Assembly (NCBI RefSeq): GCF_016865485.1
Contig: NZ_AP024452.1
Location: 952,501-1,016,500, forward strand
Direction of reading: 5' to 3'
From: Luteitalea sp. TBR-22
Lineage (GTDB): Bacteria > Acidobacteriota > Vicinamibacteria > Vicinamibacterales > Vicinamibacteraceae
Length of the DNA stretch: 64,000 nucleotides
How positions within the stretch are numbered: position 1 is the first letter of the stretch; each line of letters opens with the position of its first letter. The notes beneath the pieces are model-generated. The model was not told where the DNA came from. It ran no database searches and saw only the letters and a program-made list of their open reading frames with translations. Of the stretch, positions 1 to 7,586 are shown piece after piece. The position numbers were made by a program, and so were the translations under genes.

Positions 1-1
1 G

Positions 2-262
2 GTGGCCGAAGCCCCGGCGGCGACCGTGCTCCAGGTCGCCTTCCGGGAGCTCGAGGCCCTCACGCTCCCGTGGTCGCTGCGGACGCTGCGTCGCAGGCTC
101 GCCGAGAGTTACGTGGACCTGCTGAGAACCGGCGACTGGCACGGCCTGACGCGCGCCTCGATCGACGCGCTGGCCGACCGAGCGCTGAAGGACGCCACCG
201 CCACCATCCTGCTGCGGTTGTACAAGGGCGGGGTGCAGGTCGTGGGGCGCGAGCGCGGCTAG
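2..262 (+). CDS. C-terminal part of an unrecognised protein (cut by window edge)
   Basis: The reading frame is open to the left edge, so the GTG at position 2 is probably an internal valine. The visible 86 residues are helical and charged, with leucine- and arginine-rich segments and no motif I recognise, no membrane segment and no signal peptide. The stop codon sits in the loop of a small GC hairpin (arms 251-257 and 263-269). argH follows 49 bases downstream on the same strand, separated by an AT-rich palindrome, so co-transcription is possible but unproven. Confidence 0.6.
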   Translation: MAEAPAATVLQVAFRELEALTLPWSLRTLRRRLAESYVDLLRTGDWHGLTRASIDALADRALKDATATILLRLYKGGVQVVGRERG

Positions 263-280
263 CGCGCTCGCGTCCCCCCT

Positions 281-309
281 GTAATTTCAAATTTCGAGTT
301 TCAAATTAC
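281..309. repeat. AT-rich imperfect palindrome before argH
   Basis: Outer arms GTAATTT and AAATTAC flank a TTTCGAGTTT-like centre. It is about 80 percent A+T inside very GC-rich surroundings and ends two bases before the argH start codon. Two further members of the same family lie at 3321-3347 and 3417-3447. It occupies the place of the expected argH ribosome binding site, and no Shine-Dalgarno sequence is visible there. Confidence 0.75.
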
Positions 310-311
310 AC

Positions 312-1691
312 ATGTCCACCCTTTGGTCTGGTCGTTTCGCGAGTGCCCCTGATCAGGGCGTGTTCGCGTTCGGTGCCTCGTTTGCCTTCGATCGCCGCCT
401 GTTCGAGGACGACGTGGAGGGCAGTCGCGCCTGGTCGGAGGCGCTGCTGAAGGCCGGCGTGCTGTCGGCCGACGAGCAGCAGGCGCTCGACCGCGCGCTC
501 ACCGATCTGCGGGAGGCGGCGGCCGCCGACCCGGCGTTCGTGTCGGGTGAGGACGAGGACGTCCACTCGTTCGTCGAGCGACAGCTGGTGGCCCGGGTCG
601 GCGCCACGGGCAAGCGGCTGCACACCGGGCGCTCGCGCAACGAGCAGGTCGCGCTCGACCTGCGCCTCTACCTTCGCCGCGCGATTCGCGCGCAGCAGGC
701 GCGGCTGTGCTCGCTGGTCGATGCCCTGTGTGCCCGGGCAGCGGCGGCCGGCGACGCGCCGCTGCCGGCCTACACCCACCTGCGCCGGGCCCAGCCCGTG
801 CTCGAGGCGCACTACTGGCTGGCGCACGCCTCGGCCTTCCGCCGCGCCTGCGAGCGCCTCGATGCCGTGTACGCCGAAACCGACGCGCTCCCGCTGGGTT
901 CCGGCGCAATCGCCGGCAACTCCTTCCCGATCGACGTGGAGTTCCTGCGCGAGCGCCTCGGGTTCTCGCGCGTGGTGCTCAACAGCATGGACGCGGTGGC
1001 CGACCGTGACTTCGTGTCGAGCTTCCTGCACGCCTGCTCGCTGGTGATGGTTCACATCAGCCGTCTGGCCGAGGATGTGATCATCTACGGCTCCGAGGAG
1101 TTCGGTTTCTTCGAGCTCGACGATTCGGTGACCACCGGCAGCAGCCTGATGCCCCAGAAGAAGAACCCCGACCCCATGGAACTCGTACGTGGAAAGACGG
1201 GGCGGGTCATCGGTCGCCACACGGGCTGGCTGGTCTCGATGAAGGGCCTGCCCAGCGGGTACAACAAGGACCTGCAGGAAGACAAGGAGGCGGTGTTCGA
1301 CACCGAGGACACCGTCGCGGGGAGCCTCATGTCGTGCGAGGCGGTCGTGCGGACGCTGCGGGTGCGTCGCGACGTGACGCAGCGTGCAGCAGGAGGCTTC
1401 ATGCTCGCCACCGACGTGGCCGACTACCTGGTGCGCAAGGGCCTGCCATTCCGCGATGCCCACGAGCTTGTCGGCGGCATGGTGCGGACCTTGCTGGAAG
1501 AAGGACGAACGATCGAGTCACTCACTCCTGACGAGTGGCGGCGCTTCTCGCCGCTGTTTGCCGACGATGTGGTGGCGGCGATCACGCCCCTGGCCTCGAT
1601 CGGGGCACGGCGGACGCCGCAGAGCACCGCGCCAGGCGCGGTGGCGGCGCGACTGGACCAGATGCGGGAATGGCTTGAGTCGCGCGGATGA
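312..1691 (+). CDS. argH: Argininosuccinate lyase
   Basis: This 459-residue protein has the usual length for ArgH and should cleave argininosuccinate to arginine and fumarate, the last step of arginine biosynthesis in the cytoplasm. The fumarase/aspartase superfamily signature GSSLMPQKKNPD is at residues 276-287, with the catalytic serine in the flexible loop. HTGRSRNEQ (104-112) and the YTHL segment with the catalytic Thr-His pair (155-156) are also present. One oddity is arginine at 158 where most relatives have glutamine (THLQ). ATG 312 gives the normal N-terminus (SxLWSGRF). No other arg genes are in the window. Confidence 0.97.
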   Translation: MSTLWSGRFASAPDQGVFAFGASFAFDRRLFEDDVEGSRAWSEALLKAGVLSADEQQALDRALTDLREAAAADPAFVSGEDEDVHSFVERQLVARVGATGKRLHTGRSRNEQVALDLRLYLRRAIRAQQARLCSLVDALCARAAAAGDAPLPAYTHLRRAQPVLEAHYWLAHASAFRRACERLDAVYAETDALPLGSGAIAGNSFPIDVEFLRERLGFSRVVLNSMDAVADRDFVSSFLHACSLVMVHISRLAEDVIIYGSEEFGFFELDDSVTTGSSLMPQKKNPDPMELVRGKTGRVIGRHTGWLVSMKGLPSGYNKDLQEDKEAVFDTEDTVAGSLMSCEAVVRTLRVRRDVTQRAAGGFMLATDVADYLVRKGLPFRDAHELVGGMVRTLLEEGRTIESLTPDEWRRFSPLFADDVVAAITPLASIGARRTPQSTAPGAVAARLDQMREWLESRG

Positions 1692-1702
1692 TGTGCTAGT
1701 AT
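1675..1702 (+). promoter_or_regulatory. Candidate sigma-70-type promoter for the 1776 gene
   Basis: TTGAGT at 1675-1680 and TAGTAT at 1697-1702 are separated by 16 bases and overlap the end of argH. Each hexamer matches the consensus at four of six positions. The predicted transcript start would be near 1709, giving a leader of about 65 bases. Confidence 0.35.
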
Positions 1703-1775
1703 CCGGTGACCTCCTTTCCGTTGGGTCTGTCGCGGAGATCCCGACCCGCCTGGGACGTACTTCCGGGAGCTGTTG

Positions 1776-2474
1776 ATGCAAGAGCGCCGGCTTCGGCTGG
1801 GTGAGACGCTGGACGACTACTGTCCGCGCGAGAAACGCCTTACCAATCATGTGATCGTCGCGCTGGTCGGCGACGAGGTCCGCACCACCCGGTGCTCGAC
1901 CTGCGATACCGAACACGTCTACAAGCAGGGCAAGGTGCCAGCCCGCCGCAAGAAGGCGGAACCGCAGGCGGCCCTGTACAAGACGGTGCTCGACAACATC
2001 ACGGGTCGCGACGGGGAGGCCGGTGTCGCACCGGTGCCCGGGCCAGACGCCGAGCTGGCGCCGATCGCGCCGCCGCCTCGGGTGGCGCCGCCGGTCGTGG
2101 TGCCCGCGCCCGTCGCGATCGCGCCAGCGCCGGCCCTGTCGGCCGCGCCGCCCGACCCCGACCCCGAGGACGCGCCCGCGCCGGGCGAGCCTCGGCGCGA
2201 GGAGCCGGTGCACCGGCACACGCTGATTCGCGCCACCCTGCCGAAGATCGAGGGGCAGGTGCCCGAGCGCAAGCCGACCGACTTCACGCTGTGGAACGTC
2301 GCGCGCGGCCCGCAGGGGCGACGCGGCCGTCCGCGTCCTGCGGCGGCCGGCAACGGCAACGTCAGCTGGGGCGGCTACTCGCCCTACGCCAACGGTCATC
2401 CCTCGGGCAAGGGCCCGCAGGGGCAGGGCGGGCAGCCCGGCAAGGGCCGACCGAACCATCGCCGCGGCCGTTGA
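1776..2474 (+). CDS. Hypothetical protein with N-terminal zinc-ribbon-like CxxC and disordered tail
   Basis: No named family is recognised. The 232-residue protein starts with a conserved-looking globular segment (about residues 1-65) containing a single CSTC pair followed by a histidine, suggestive of half a metal site. A long Pro/Ala-rich low-complexity stretch (about 85-150) follows, and the end is Gly/Arg/Pro-rich and strongly basic (about 180-232), as in proteins that bind nucleic acids. A TTG at 1773 lies just upstream in frame, but ATG 1776 is preferred. It stands alone between argH and fabI on the same strand. A nucleic-acid role is only inferred from composition. Confidence 0.75.
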   Translation: MQERRLRLGETLDDYCPREKRLTNHVIVALVGDEVRTTRCSTCDTEHVYKQGKVPARRKKAEPQAALYKTVLDNITGRDGEAGVAPVPGPDAELAPIAPPPRVAPPVVVPAPVAIAPAPALSAAPPDPDPEDAPAPGEPRREEPVHRHTLIRATLPKIEGQVPERKPTDFTLWNVARGPQGRRGRPRPAAAGNGNVSWGGYSPYANGHPSGKGPQGQGGQPGKGRPNHRRGR

Positions 2475-2546
2475 GGCCGCCGCCGGCCGCCTGGCCGGCC
2501 ATTCCGTAAGCGCGATGTGACCGTTCGTCGCGCGGGGACGCTACGC

Positions 2547-3323
2547 ATGTCCGATCTGTCGGGACGAACCGGCCTCATCGTCGGTGTCGCCAACAAGCGT
2601 TCGCTCGCCTGGGCCATCGCGCAGCAGGCCGATGCGGCCGGTGCCAGGCTCGTGCTCACGTACCAGAACGAGCGACTGAAGGAGAACGTCGAGGAACTGG
2701 TGCCGCTGCTCAAGACGGCGCCCATCCTGCTCCCGTGCGACGTGAGCCGTGACGAGGACATCGCGGCGCTCTTCTCCGCCCTCGACGGGCAGGTGCACGG
2801 GCTCGACTTCGTGGTGCACGGCGCCGCCTTCGCCCCGCGCGAGGCGCTCTCCGCGCCGTTCCTCGAGACCTCGCGCGAGGCCTTCCGGATCGCCCTCGAC
2901 ATCAGCGCCTACTCGCTCATCGCCATGGCGCGTGGCGCCGCGCCGCTGCTGGCCAGGAAGGGCGGCGGCAGCATCATCACCCTGTCGTACCTGGGCGCCG
3001 ATCGGGCGTTCCCGAACTACAACGTGATGGGCGTGGCCAAGGCGGCGCTCGAGTCGTCGGTGCGGTACCTGGCCAGCGAGCTCGGCGCGCAGGACATCCG
3101 CGTCAACACCATCTCGGCCGGCCCCGTGAAGACCCTGGCCGCCTCGGGCGTCTCCGGCTTCTCGGGCATCCTGCAGGTCTATCGCGAGCGCGCCGCGCTG
3201 AAGCGCAACATCGACGGATCGGACGTCGCCGGCGCCGCCATGTTCCTGCTCTCGGACTGGGGCAAGGGCGTGAGCGGCGAGGTGATCTACGTCGACGGCG
3301 GCTACCGGCCGATGGGGATGTAA
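2547..3323 (+). CDS. fabI: Enoyl-[acyl-carrier-protein] reductase (NADH), FabI type
   Basis: This is a 258-residue SDR-fold enzyme that reduces trans-2-enoyl-ACP in the final step of each fatty acid elongation cycle. The dinucleotide-binding segment GVANKRSLAWAIA is at 13-25. The catalytic pair is the FabI-type Tyr-x6-Lys (Tyr158, Lys165), with the second conserved tyrosine at 148 in SYLGADRAFPNYNVMG. The C-terminal VDGGY motif is present. ATG 2547 is chosen over the upstream GTG 2517 because the family begins right before the glycine-rich motif and GGGG lies about 10 bases upstream. The TAA stop is the first part of an AT-rich repeat. Confidence 0.95.
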   Translation: MSDLSGRTGLIVGVANKRSLAWAIAQQADAAGARLVLTYQNERLKENVEELVPLLKTAPILLPCDVSRDEDIAALFSALDGQVHGLDFVVHGAAFAPREALSAPFLETSREAFRIALDISAYSLIAMARGAAPLLARKGGGSIITLSYLGADRAFPNYNVMGVAKAALESSVRYLASELGAQDIRVNTISAGPVKTLAASGVSGFSGILQVYRERAALKRNIDGSDVAGAAMFLLSDWGKGVSGEVIYVDGGYRPMGM

Positions 3324-3347
3324 TTCGAAATTCGAGATTTGAAATTG
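3321..3347. repeat. AT-rich repeat, copy 1 of an inverted pair
   Basis: The AT-rich element TAATTCGAAATTCG... begins with the fabI stop codon. Its reverse complement matches the element at 3417-3447 almost base for base, so the two arms could pair across about 70 bases between the convergent fabI and flavoprotein genes. Confidence 0.75.
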
Positions 3348-3416
3348 ATCGGCGGCGGGCCTGTCGGCCTTGCCGCTCGACACATCCCGAGGGGCGACGG
3401 CGAAGCCGTGCCCCGC

Positions 3417-3447
3417 GAGAATTTCAACTTTCGAATTTCGAAATTGG
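3417..3447. repeat. AT-rich repeat, copy 2 of an inverted pair
   Basis: It is the inverted partner of 3321-3347 and contains CTTTCGAATTTCGAAATT. It ends four bases before the stop of the convergent flavoprotein gene. Position between two converging genes suggests a two-way transcription terminator or simply a repeat target; no T-tract is present. Confidence 0.75.
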
Positions 3448-3451
3448 CACC

Positions 3452-4174
3452 TCAGGCACTCGGAGTCCATTGCTCCGTGCGCACGTGATCGGCGGGCACG
3501 CCCAGCTGTGACAGTTGGTGCGTGAGGTCGTCGACCATCCCCGGCGGCCCGCACAGGAAGCAGAGCGGCGCTGGCGGCCCCGCGAATCGGCGCAACAACG
3601 ACAGGCCGATCCGTCCCCGGTGGCCCGCCCAGCCCTCGCCGGGGCGCCGCGTCACGGTGACCACGGCGTCCCCGCCGTGGTCGGCCTCCCACGACGCCAG
3701 TTCCTCGCGGTACGCGACATCGTCGGCATCCCGCACCGAGTACAGCAGGTGACGCGGGCCCTGGTGGCCCCGCGCCCGAGCCTCGCGCGCCAGCGATCGC
3801 AGAGGGGCCAGTCCCGTGCCGCCCGCGATGAACAGCAGCGGTGCCGTCGGCGGCAGGTCGTCCGGCAGGAGGAACGAGCCGTACGGGCCCTCGAAGTCCA
3901 CACGCGCGCCGTCGCGCACGGCATCGAGGTGCCGCCCCAGGCTGCCCGACGGGCCGGCGCGCAGCAGGAACTCGATCCGGTCGTCGGTCGCGGTGTCGGC
4001 GGGGGCCGAGGCGATGGAATACGGGCGTCGTTCACGCTGGCCGTGCAGCCCGATCGACGCCGCCTGTCCCGCCTGGTAGGTGAAGGGCACGCCGTCGAGG
4101 GCGAGCACGAGTCGCCGGGTGGTCGGCGTGGGCGCCGTCAGGCTGCGGACGACGAGGGTCAGGGCGTCGGGCAC
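3452..4174 (-). CDS. FAD/NAD(P)-binding oxidoreductase, ferredoxin-NADP reductase family
   Basis: This is a 240-residue two-domain flavoprotein. The FAD-binding motif RPYSIAS is at 50-56, followed by a GSLGRHL segment. The NAD(P)-binding motif IAGGTGLAPLRS starts near 116 and CGPPGMV lies near 213. There is no ferredoxin domain or extra cysteine cluster, so it probably passes electrons to a separate partner that is not visible here. The C-terminal residues do not decide between NADH and NADPH. The gene converges on fabI across the AT-rich inverted repeats. Confidence 0.88.
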   Translation of the reverse strand: MPDALTLVVRSLTAPTPTTRRLVLALDGVPFTYQAGQAASIGLHGQRERRPYSIASAPADTATDDRIEFLLRAGPSGSLGRHLDAVRDGARVDFEGPYGSFLLPDDLPPTAPLLFIAGGTGLAPLRSLAREARARGHQGPRHLLYSVRDADDVAYREELASWEADHGGDAVVTVTRRPGEGWAGHRGRIGLSLLRRFAGPPAPLCFLCGPPGMVDDLTHQLSQLGVPADHVRTEQWTPSA

Positions 4175-4214
4175 GGGAGTCGCGAATCCGGGGGCGTGTG
4201 CGTGTGACGCGCGG

Positions 4215-4634
4215 TCAGGAGGTCCGTTCCTGTTGCCGGTAGTACCCTGTCTGGTACTCCTCGATGAGCGCCTTCATGCGCACCGCGTCCCTCTTCCGAT
4301 GCCCGGCGCAGTGAATCGGGTTCACGCCGCCGGTCGTCTCGATGAAGACGTCGGAGAAGAACATGTTGGTGTCGATGCGCACCGACGCCACGTGGGCCAT
4401 GTGCACCGAGTGTTCGAGCTTGCCGAACCACTCCGGGGTGTAGCGCACCACGCTGGTCGGGGTGATGAGCACCTGCACCGGCAGCAGGCGGTTGCCTCGA
4501 CTCAGCCGGCTGGCGCGGAACACGTGACCGGCCGCGAAGGGCCGCCCCTTGAACCAGATCAGGATCGCCGCGGCGAGCACGAGCACCGCCACGCCCGCCA
4601 GCAGGAGGCCCGCAATCCCCGTTGCCGTCAGCAC
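4215..4634 (-). CDS. Small membrane-anchored protein with a PH-like domain
   Basis: The 139-residue product begins with one hydrophobic helix (roughly residues 5-28), followed by a WFKG turn and a soluble domain. The pattern VLITPTSVVRYTPEWFGK...VASVRIDTNMFFSDVFIETTGG is split here for length; it resembles bacterial PH-like domains with their alternating beta strands. The frame stays open upstream to GTG 4757, but that part is encoded by tandem and 9-bp repeats. GTG 4634, just ahead of the membrane helix, is therefore preferred; the start is uncertain. Function is unknown. Confidence 0.6.
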   Translation of the reverse strand: MLTATGIAGLLLAGVAVLVLAAAILIWFKGRPFAAGHVFRASRLSRGNRLLPVQVLITPTSVVRYTPEWFGKLEHSVHMAHVASVRIDTNMFFSDVFIETTGGVNPIHCAGHRKRDAVRMKALIEEYQTGYYRQQERTS

Positions 4635-4652
4635 AGCCGCAGCGTATCGCAG

Positions 4653-4695
4653 AATGCCGTTATGCCGCGATGTCGGGAACGCCGGCAATGCCGAC
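4653..4695. repeat. 8/9-bp dispersed repeat, GGCATTCCC family (reverse orientation)
   Basis: The stretch contains AATGCCG, ATGCCGCGATG and CGGCAATGCCG units, matching the elements at 9606-9650, 53283-53306, 54518-54570 and 54963-54988. It lies in the spacer between two divergent small genes. Confidence 0.6.
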
Positions 4696-4718
4696 GTCGG
4701 CCAGGCGTTCGGGCCAGG

Positions 4719-4858
4719 ACCTGGAGCCCGGTGGCTGGAAGCCGGCGCCCGGAACACGAAGCCCAGCGCCCGGTGCTCGTTGTCGGGTGCCCGGTGCCCG
4801 GAACCCCGTGCCCGGCATCCAGCGCCCGGTGCCCGGTGCCCGGTGCCCGGTGCCCGGT
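4719..4858. repeat. Heptamer tandem array, consensus GCCCGGT, about 20 units
   Basis: The last five units (4824-4858) are perfect GCCCGGT copies. Earlier units drift (GCCCGGA, GCCCAGC, GTCGGGT, GCTCGTT) but keep exact 7-base spacing back to about 4719. The array ends 18 bases before the start codon at 4877, so it forms most of the upstream region of that gene and would supply its leader. Confidence 0.9.
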
Positions 4859-4876
4859 GCGTTACAGTGACCCTCG

Positions 4877-5299
4877 ATGGGCACCTTGTTCTCCGAACTC
4901 GGCCCGCTCCGCGCCGCGAAGGCGCGTGGCCCGCTCATCTACGCCGACGCCAACGTGCCGGCGCCCCTGGTCGGCTTCATGCGCGACAGGCTCGGCTGGG
5001 ACGTGCTGCACGTGATAGAGGAACCCGAGTGGCGGCGCGCCACCGACCTGGCGCACTTCCTGCGGGCCCGGGACCTGCACCGCACCCTGGTCACGCTCGA
5101 CCACGACTTTCTGGATCACCGGCGATTCCCGCCCTCCGACGGCCCGGGCACCATCGTGTTGAGCGCGCCGGACGAACGAGGCCTGCGGACGCTCCTCGCC
5201 CAGGTCGATACATTTCTGCGTGAGCGGCCTGCCGATCGCCCCCTGGTCGGCCGCACACTGAGCCTGCACCCGGGCTGGACCGCCCGTTCCTCATGCTGA
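4877..5299 (+). CDS. DUF5615 PIN-like domain protein
   Basis: The 140-residue protein matches the DUF5615/Mut7-C-like pattern. It has an N-terminal strand with aspartate (YADANVPAPL, about 22-31), a central ATDLAHFLRARDL helix, and VTLDHDFLD near residue 75 with the clustered acidic residues expected of a PIN-like nuclease fold. Such proteins are often toxin-like partners of DUF433 proteins, but no DUF433 gene is adjacent. Its end overlaps nagA by seven bases, implying translational coupling. The heptamer array directly upstream may affect its expression. Confidence 0.75.
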   Translation: MGTLFSELGPLRAAKARGPLIYADANVPAPLVGFMRDRLGWDVLHVIEEPEWRRATDLAHFLRARDLHRTLVTLDHDFLDHRRFPPSDGPGTIVLSAPDERGLRTLLAQVDTFLRERPADRPLVGRTLSLHPGWTARSSC

Positions 5300-6489
5300 T
5301 CCTCGACGGCGCCCACGTAGTCCTTCCCGACCGCATCCTCTCGCCCGGGCGCGTCGTCATCGACGGCGACCGTGTCGTCGACGTCGGCCCCGGCGCGGAG
5401 GCCGGTGCCTTCGCCGGGCAGTGGATCGTCCCCGGCTTCATCGACGTGCACGTCCATGGCGTCCTCGGCCACGACACGCTCGCCGCGCCGGGGAGCGTCG
5501 CGGCGATTGCGGCACACCTGCCGCGGTTCGGCTGCACGTCGTTCACGCCGACGACGTTCGCCTGTCCGCCCGATCGCCTCGAGATGCTCGCCATGGCCAT
5601 CGAGGCCGCGATGGACGCGCCCGCCGCCGAGTCGGCCCGGGTCCTGCCGGCGCATCTCGAGAGCAACTTCATGGCGCCCGACTATCGCGGGGCGCAACCA
5701 CTGGCGCAACTGTGCCTGCCGCCGGGGGCACCCGCCGACGCGGCGACGCCGGGCACCGCCACCGACTTCACGGCGCAGGACATCCTCGGGGTCATCGAGC
5801 GGCATCGTCGTGCCATCGGCAAGCTGACGCTGGCCCCCGAACTGCCCGCGGCGCTCGCCCTGATTCGCAGCCTGGTGGGCCAGGGACACCGCGTGTCGCT
5901 CGGACACTCCGGCGCCACGCTCGAGGAGGCGCAGGCAGGCATCGACGCGGGTGCACGGCAGGCGACGCACCTGTTCAACAGGATGCCGGCCTTCACCCAC
6001 CGGGCGCCCGGCCTGGTCGGCGCGGTGCTCGACGACGACCGCGTCGACGTGGAACTGGTGAGCGACGGCTTCCATGTCCATCCCGTGACGATGCGTGCCG
6101 CCATCCGGGCGAAGCGACCCGAGCGGGTGATGGCCATCACCGACGGGTTGGCCGGTGCAGGGCTGGCAGTCGGTGAGCGCTTCGAACTCGGCGGGCGTGG
6201 CGTGACGGTACGTGAGCAGGCCTGCTTCCTCGACGATGGGACGCTGGCGGGCAGTCGGCTGACGATGGACCGCGTCTTTGCCAACCTGGTCGGGATGATT
6301 GGCCTCACCCCCGTCGAGGCGGCACTGATGACCGCGACGGTGCCCGCCAGGGCGCACGGACTGAGCGATCGCGGCCGGATCGCGGAGGGGTTGCTCGCCG
6401 ACCTGGTGGTGCTCGACGCCGGGTGGCGGGTGCGCCAGACGCTGGTCGGCGGCGCCGTGGTGTTCGCCGATGATCCTGCCAATCGATAG
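5293..6489 (+). CDS. nagA: N-acetylglucosamine-6-phosphate deacetylase
   Basis: This is a 398-residue amidohydrolase that should convert GlcNAc-6-phosphate to glucosamine-6-phosphate in amino sugar catabolism or wall recycling. Visible family motifs are the metal-binding HVHG (53-56), HLE near 121, GHSGAT (204-209), THLFNRM (225-231), a DGFHVHP segment (258-264) and the catalytic aspartate in ITDG (282-285). The usual HLEGPF appears here as HLESNF, an unusual change next to the metal-site glutamate. The start overlaps the DUF5615 gene. No nagB or transporter lies nearby. Confidence 0.92.
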   Translation: MLILDGAHVVLPDRILSPGRVVIDGDRVVDVGPGAEAGAFAGQWIVPGFIDVHVHGVLGHDTLAAPGSVAAIAAHLPRFGCTSFTPTTFACPPDRLEMLAMAIEAAMDAPAAESARVLPAHLESNFMAPDYRGAQPLAQLCLPPGAPADAATPGTATDFTAQDILGVIERHRRAIGKLTLAPELPAALALIRSLVGQGHRVSLGHSGATLEEAQAGIDAGARQATHLFNRMPAFTHRAPGLVGAVLDDDRVDVELVSDGFHVHPVTMRAAIRAKRPERVMAITDGLAGAGLAVGERFELGGRGVTVREQACFLDDGTLAGSRLTMDRVFANLVGMIGLTPVEAALMTATVPARAHGLSDRGRIAEGLLADLVVLDAGWRVRQTLVGGAVVFADDPANR

Positions 6490-6544
6490 CGTGGAACGCG
6501 CCGTTGAACCCGGCTTTCGGGCATTCCGTCTACATGTGACAACG

Positions 6545-7510
6545 ATGCGACGCTCCCGCGCTCTCCCCTTCTTCGCCCTCGGCGGCCTCCTGCCCTTGCT
6601 GGCCGGCTGTGTGGTGCACGTCGATTCGGGGGGCTTCTCGGCGCGCAAGGAGCAGCGGTTCCGCGTCGAGGGGCGGCCCACCATCGATCTCGCGACCTTC
6701 GACGGCACCATCGAGGTGCAGGCCTGGGACCGCGACGAAGTGCTGGTGCAGGTCGATTCCCGCGCCTCGTCGCGGGCGCTGCTCGAGGGCATCGACGTCA
6801 AGATGAGCCAGCAGGGCCGGCGCATCGCGGTGGAGGCGACCGCGCCCGAGCAGGACGGATGGCAACTGCGCGGCGGCGGCATCAGTCGCACGGCGCGCGT
6901 GGTCGCCAGCGTGCCCGTGGACAGCGAGGTGCGGATCCGCAGCGGCGATGGGGCGGTGCACGTGGAGCGCGTCCGTGGAGTCATCGACGCGCGCACCAGG
7001 GACGGCCGTATCGTGATGCGCGAGGTCGGCGGCGAGATCGTGGCCGACAGCGGCGACGGCGCGGTGCAGATGGAGGACGTCGACGGGCGCTGCACGGTCA
7101 GCACGCGCGACGGCAGCGTGCTCGTGAGCGGCCGCCTCCGCGGCGGGCTGCGGGCCAGCAGCGGCGACGGCACCATCACCGTCCGCGCGGCCGACGGCAG
7201 CGTCGTCAATGGCGACTGGCAGATCGAGACCGGCGACGGCGGTGTCGTGCTCGCGCTGCCCGACGTGCTCGATGCCAGCCTCGATGCCCGCACGAGCGAC
7301 GGCCGCATCTCCCTGAACGGCTTCCCGGACCTGCCGATCGAGCAGGAGGGCGAGGGCCGCCGGCTGCAGGCCGTGCTCGGCAACGGTCAGGGGCGGCTCC
7401 GCATCCGCACCGGCGATGGCTCGATCACCCTGAAGCGTTCGTTCGTCCCACCGCCTCCGGCGCCCCCGGCCCCGCCGGCCCCGCCCGTCGCCCCAGAATC
7501 GCCACGCTAG
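6545..7510 (+). CDS. DUF4097-type beta-helical lipoprotein
   Basis: The start is set at ATG 6545 because it gives a clean lipoprotein signal: a basic MRRSR, a hydrophobic run, then LLAGC with the lipidated cysteine near 22. The remaining ~300 residues are short repeats of the form GDGAVxxE, TRDGRIV and SSGDGTI, typical of DUF4097 beta-solenoid proteins. The end is a Pro-rich tail (PPPPAPPAPPAPP), perhaps spanning the wall or periplasm. Total length is 321 residues. The frame extends upstream to 6470 and overlaps nagA, but that would bury the signal peptide. Confidence 0.8.
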   Translation: MRRSRALPFFALGGLLPLLAGCVVHVDSGGFSARKEQRFRVEGRPTIDLATFDGTIEVQAWDRDEVLVQVDSRASSRALLEGIDVKMSQQGRRIAVEATAPEQDGWQLRGGGISRTARVVASVPVDSEVRIRSGDGAVHVERVRGVIDARTRDGRIVMREVGGEIVADSGDGAVQMEDVDGRCTVSTRDGSVLVSGRLRGGLRASSGDGTITVRAADGSVVNGDWQIETGDGGVVLALPDVLDASLDARTSDGRISLNGFPDLPIEQEGEGRRLQAVLGNGQGRLRIRTGDGSITLKRSFVPPPPAPPAPPAPPVAPESPR

Positions 7511-7513
7511 GAC

Positions 7514-7583
7514 GGCTCGGCCTTGGGCCTTGGGCCTTCGGCCTTCGCCTTTCATGAGCCCTGAGCCCTGAGCCCTGAGCCAT
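7514..7583. repeat. Heptamer tandem array, CCTTGGG changing to GAGCCCT, 10 units
   Basis: The units in order are GGCTCGG, CCTTGGG twice, CCTTCGG, CCTTCGC, CTTTCAT, GAGCCCT three times and GAGCCAT. The 7-base register is unbroken although the unit sequence changes midway. The array fills the whole space between the convergent DUF4097 gene and queC. Confidence 0.9.
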
Positions 7584-7586
7584 GGA

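Noticed and set aside
4877-5299. Toxin-antitoxin pair with DUF5615 as toxin
   Set aside because: No DUF433 or other antitoxin-sized gene is adjacent; the gene instead overlaps nagA.
5116-7383. 755-codon minus strand frame opposite nagA and the DUF4097 gene
   Set aside because: Low-complexity Ser/Arg-rich product antisense to two clear genes.
7514-7583. Tandem units as a terminator
   Set aside because: There is no stem with a T-tract; the repeat is direct, not inverted, though it sits between convergent genes.
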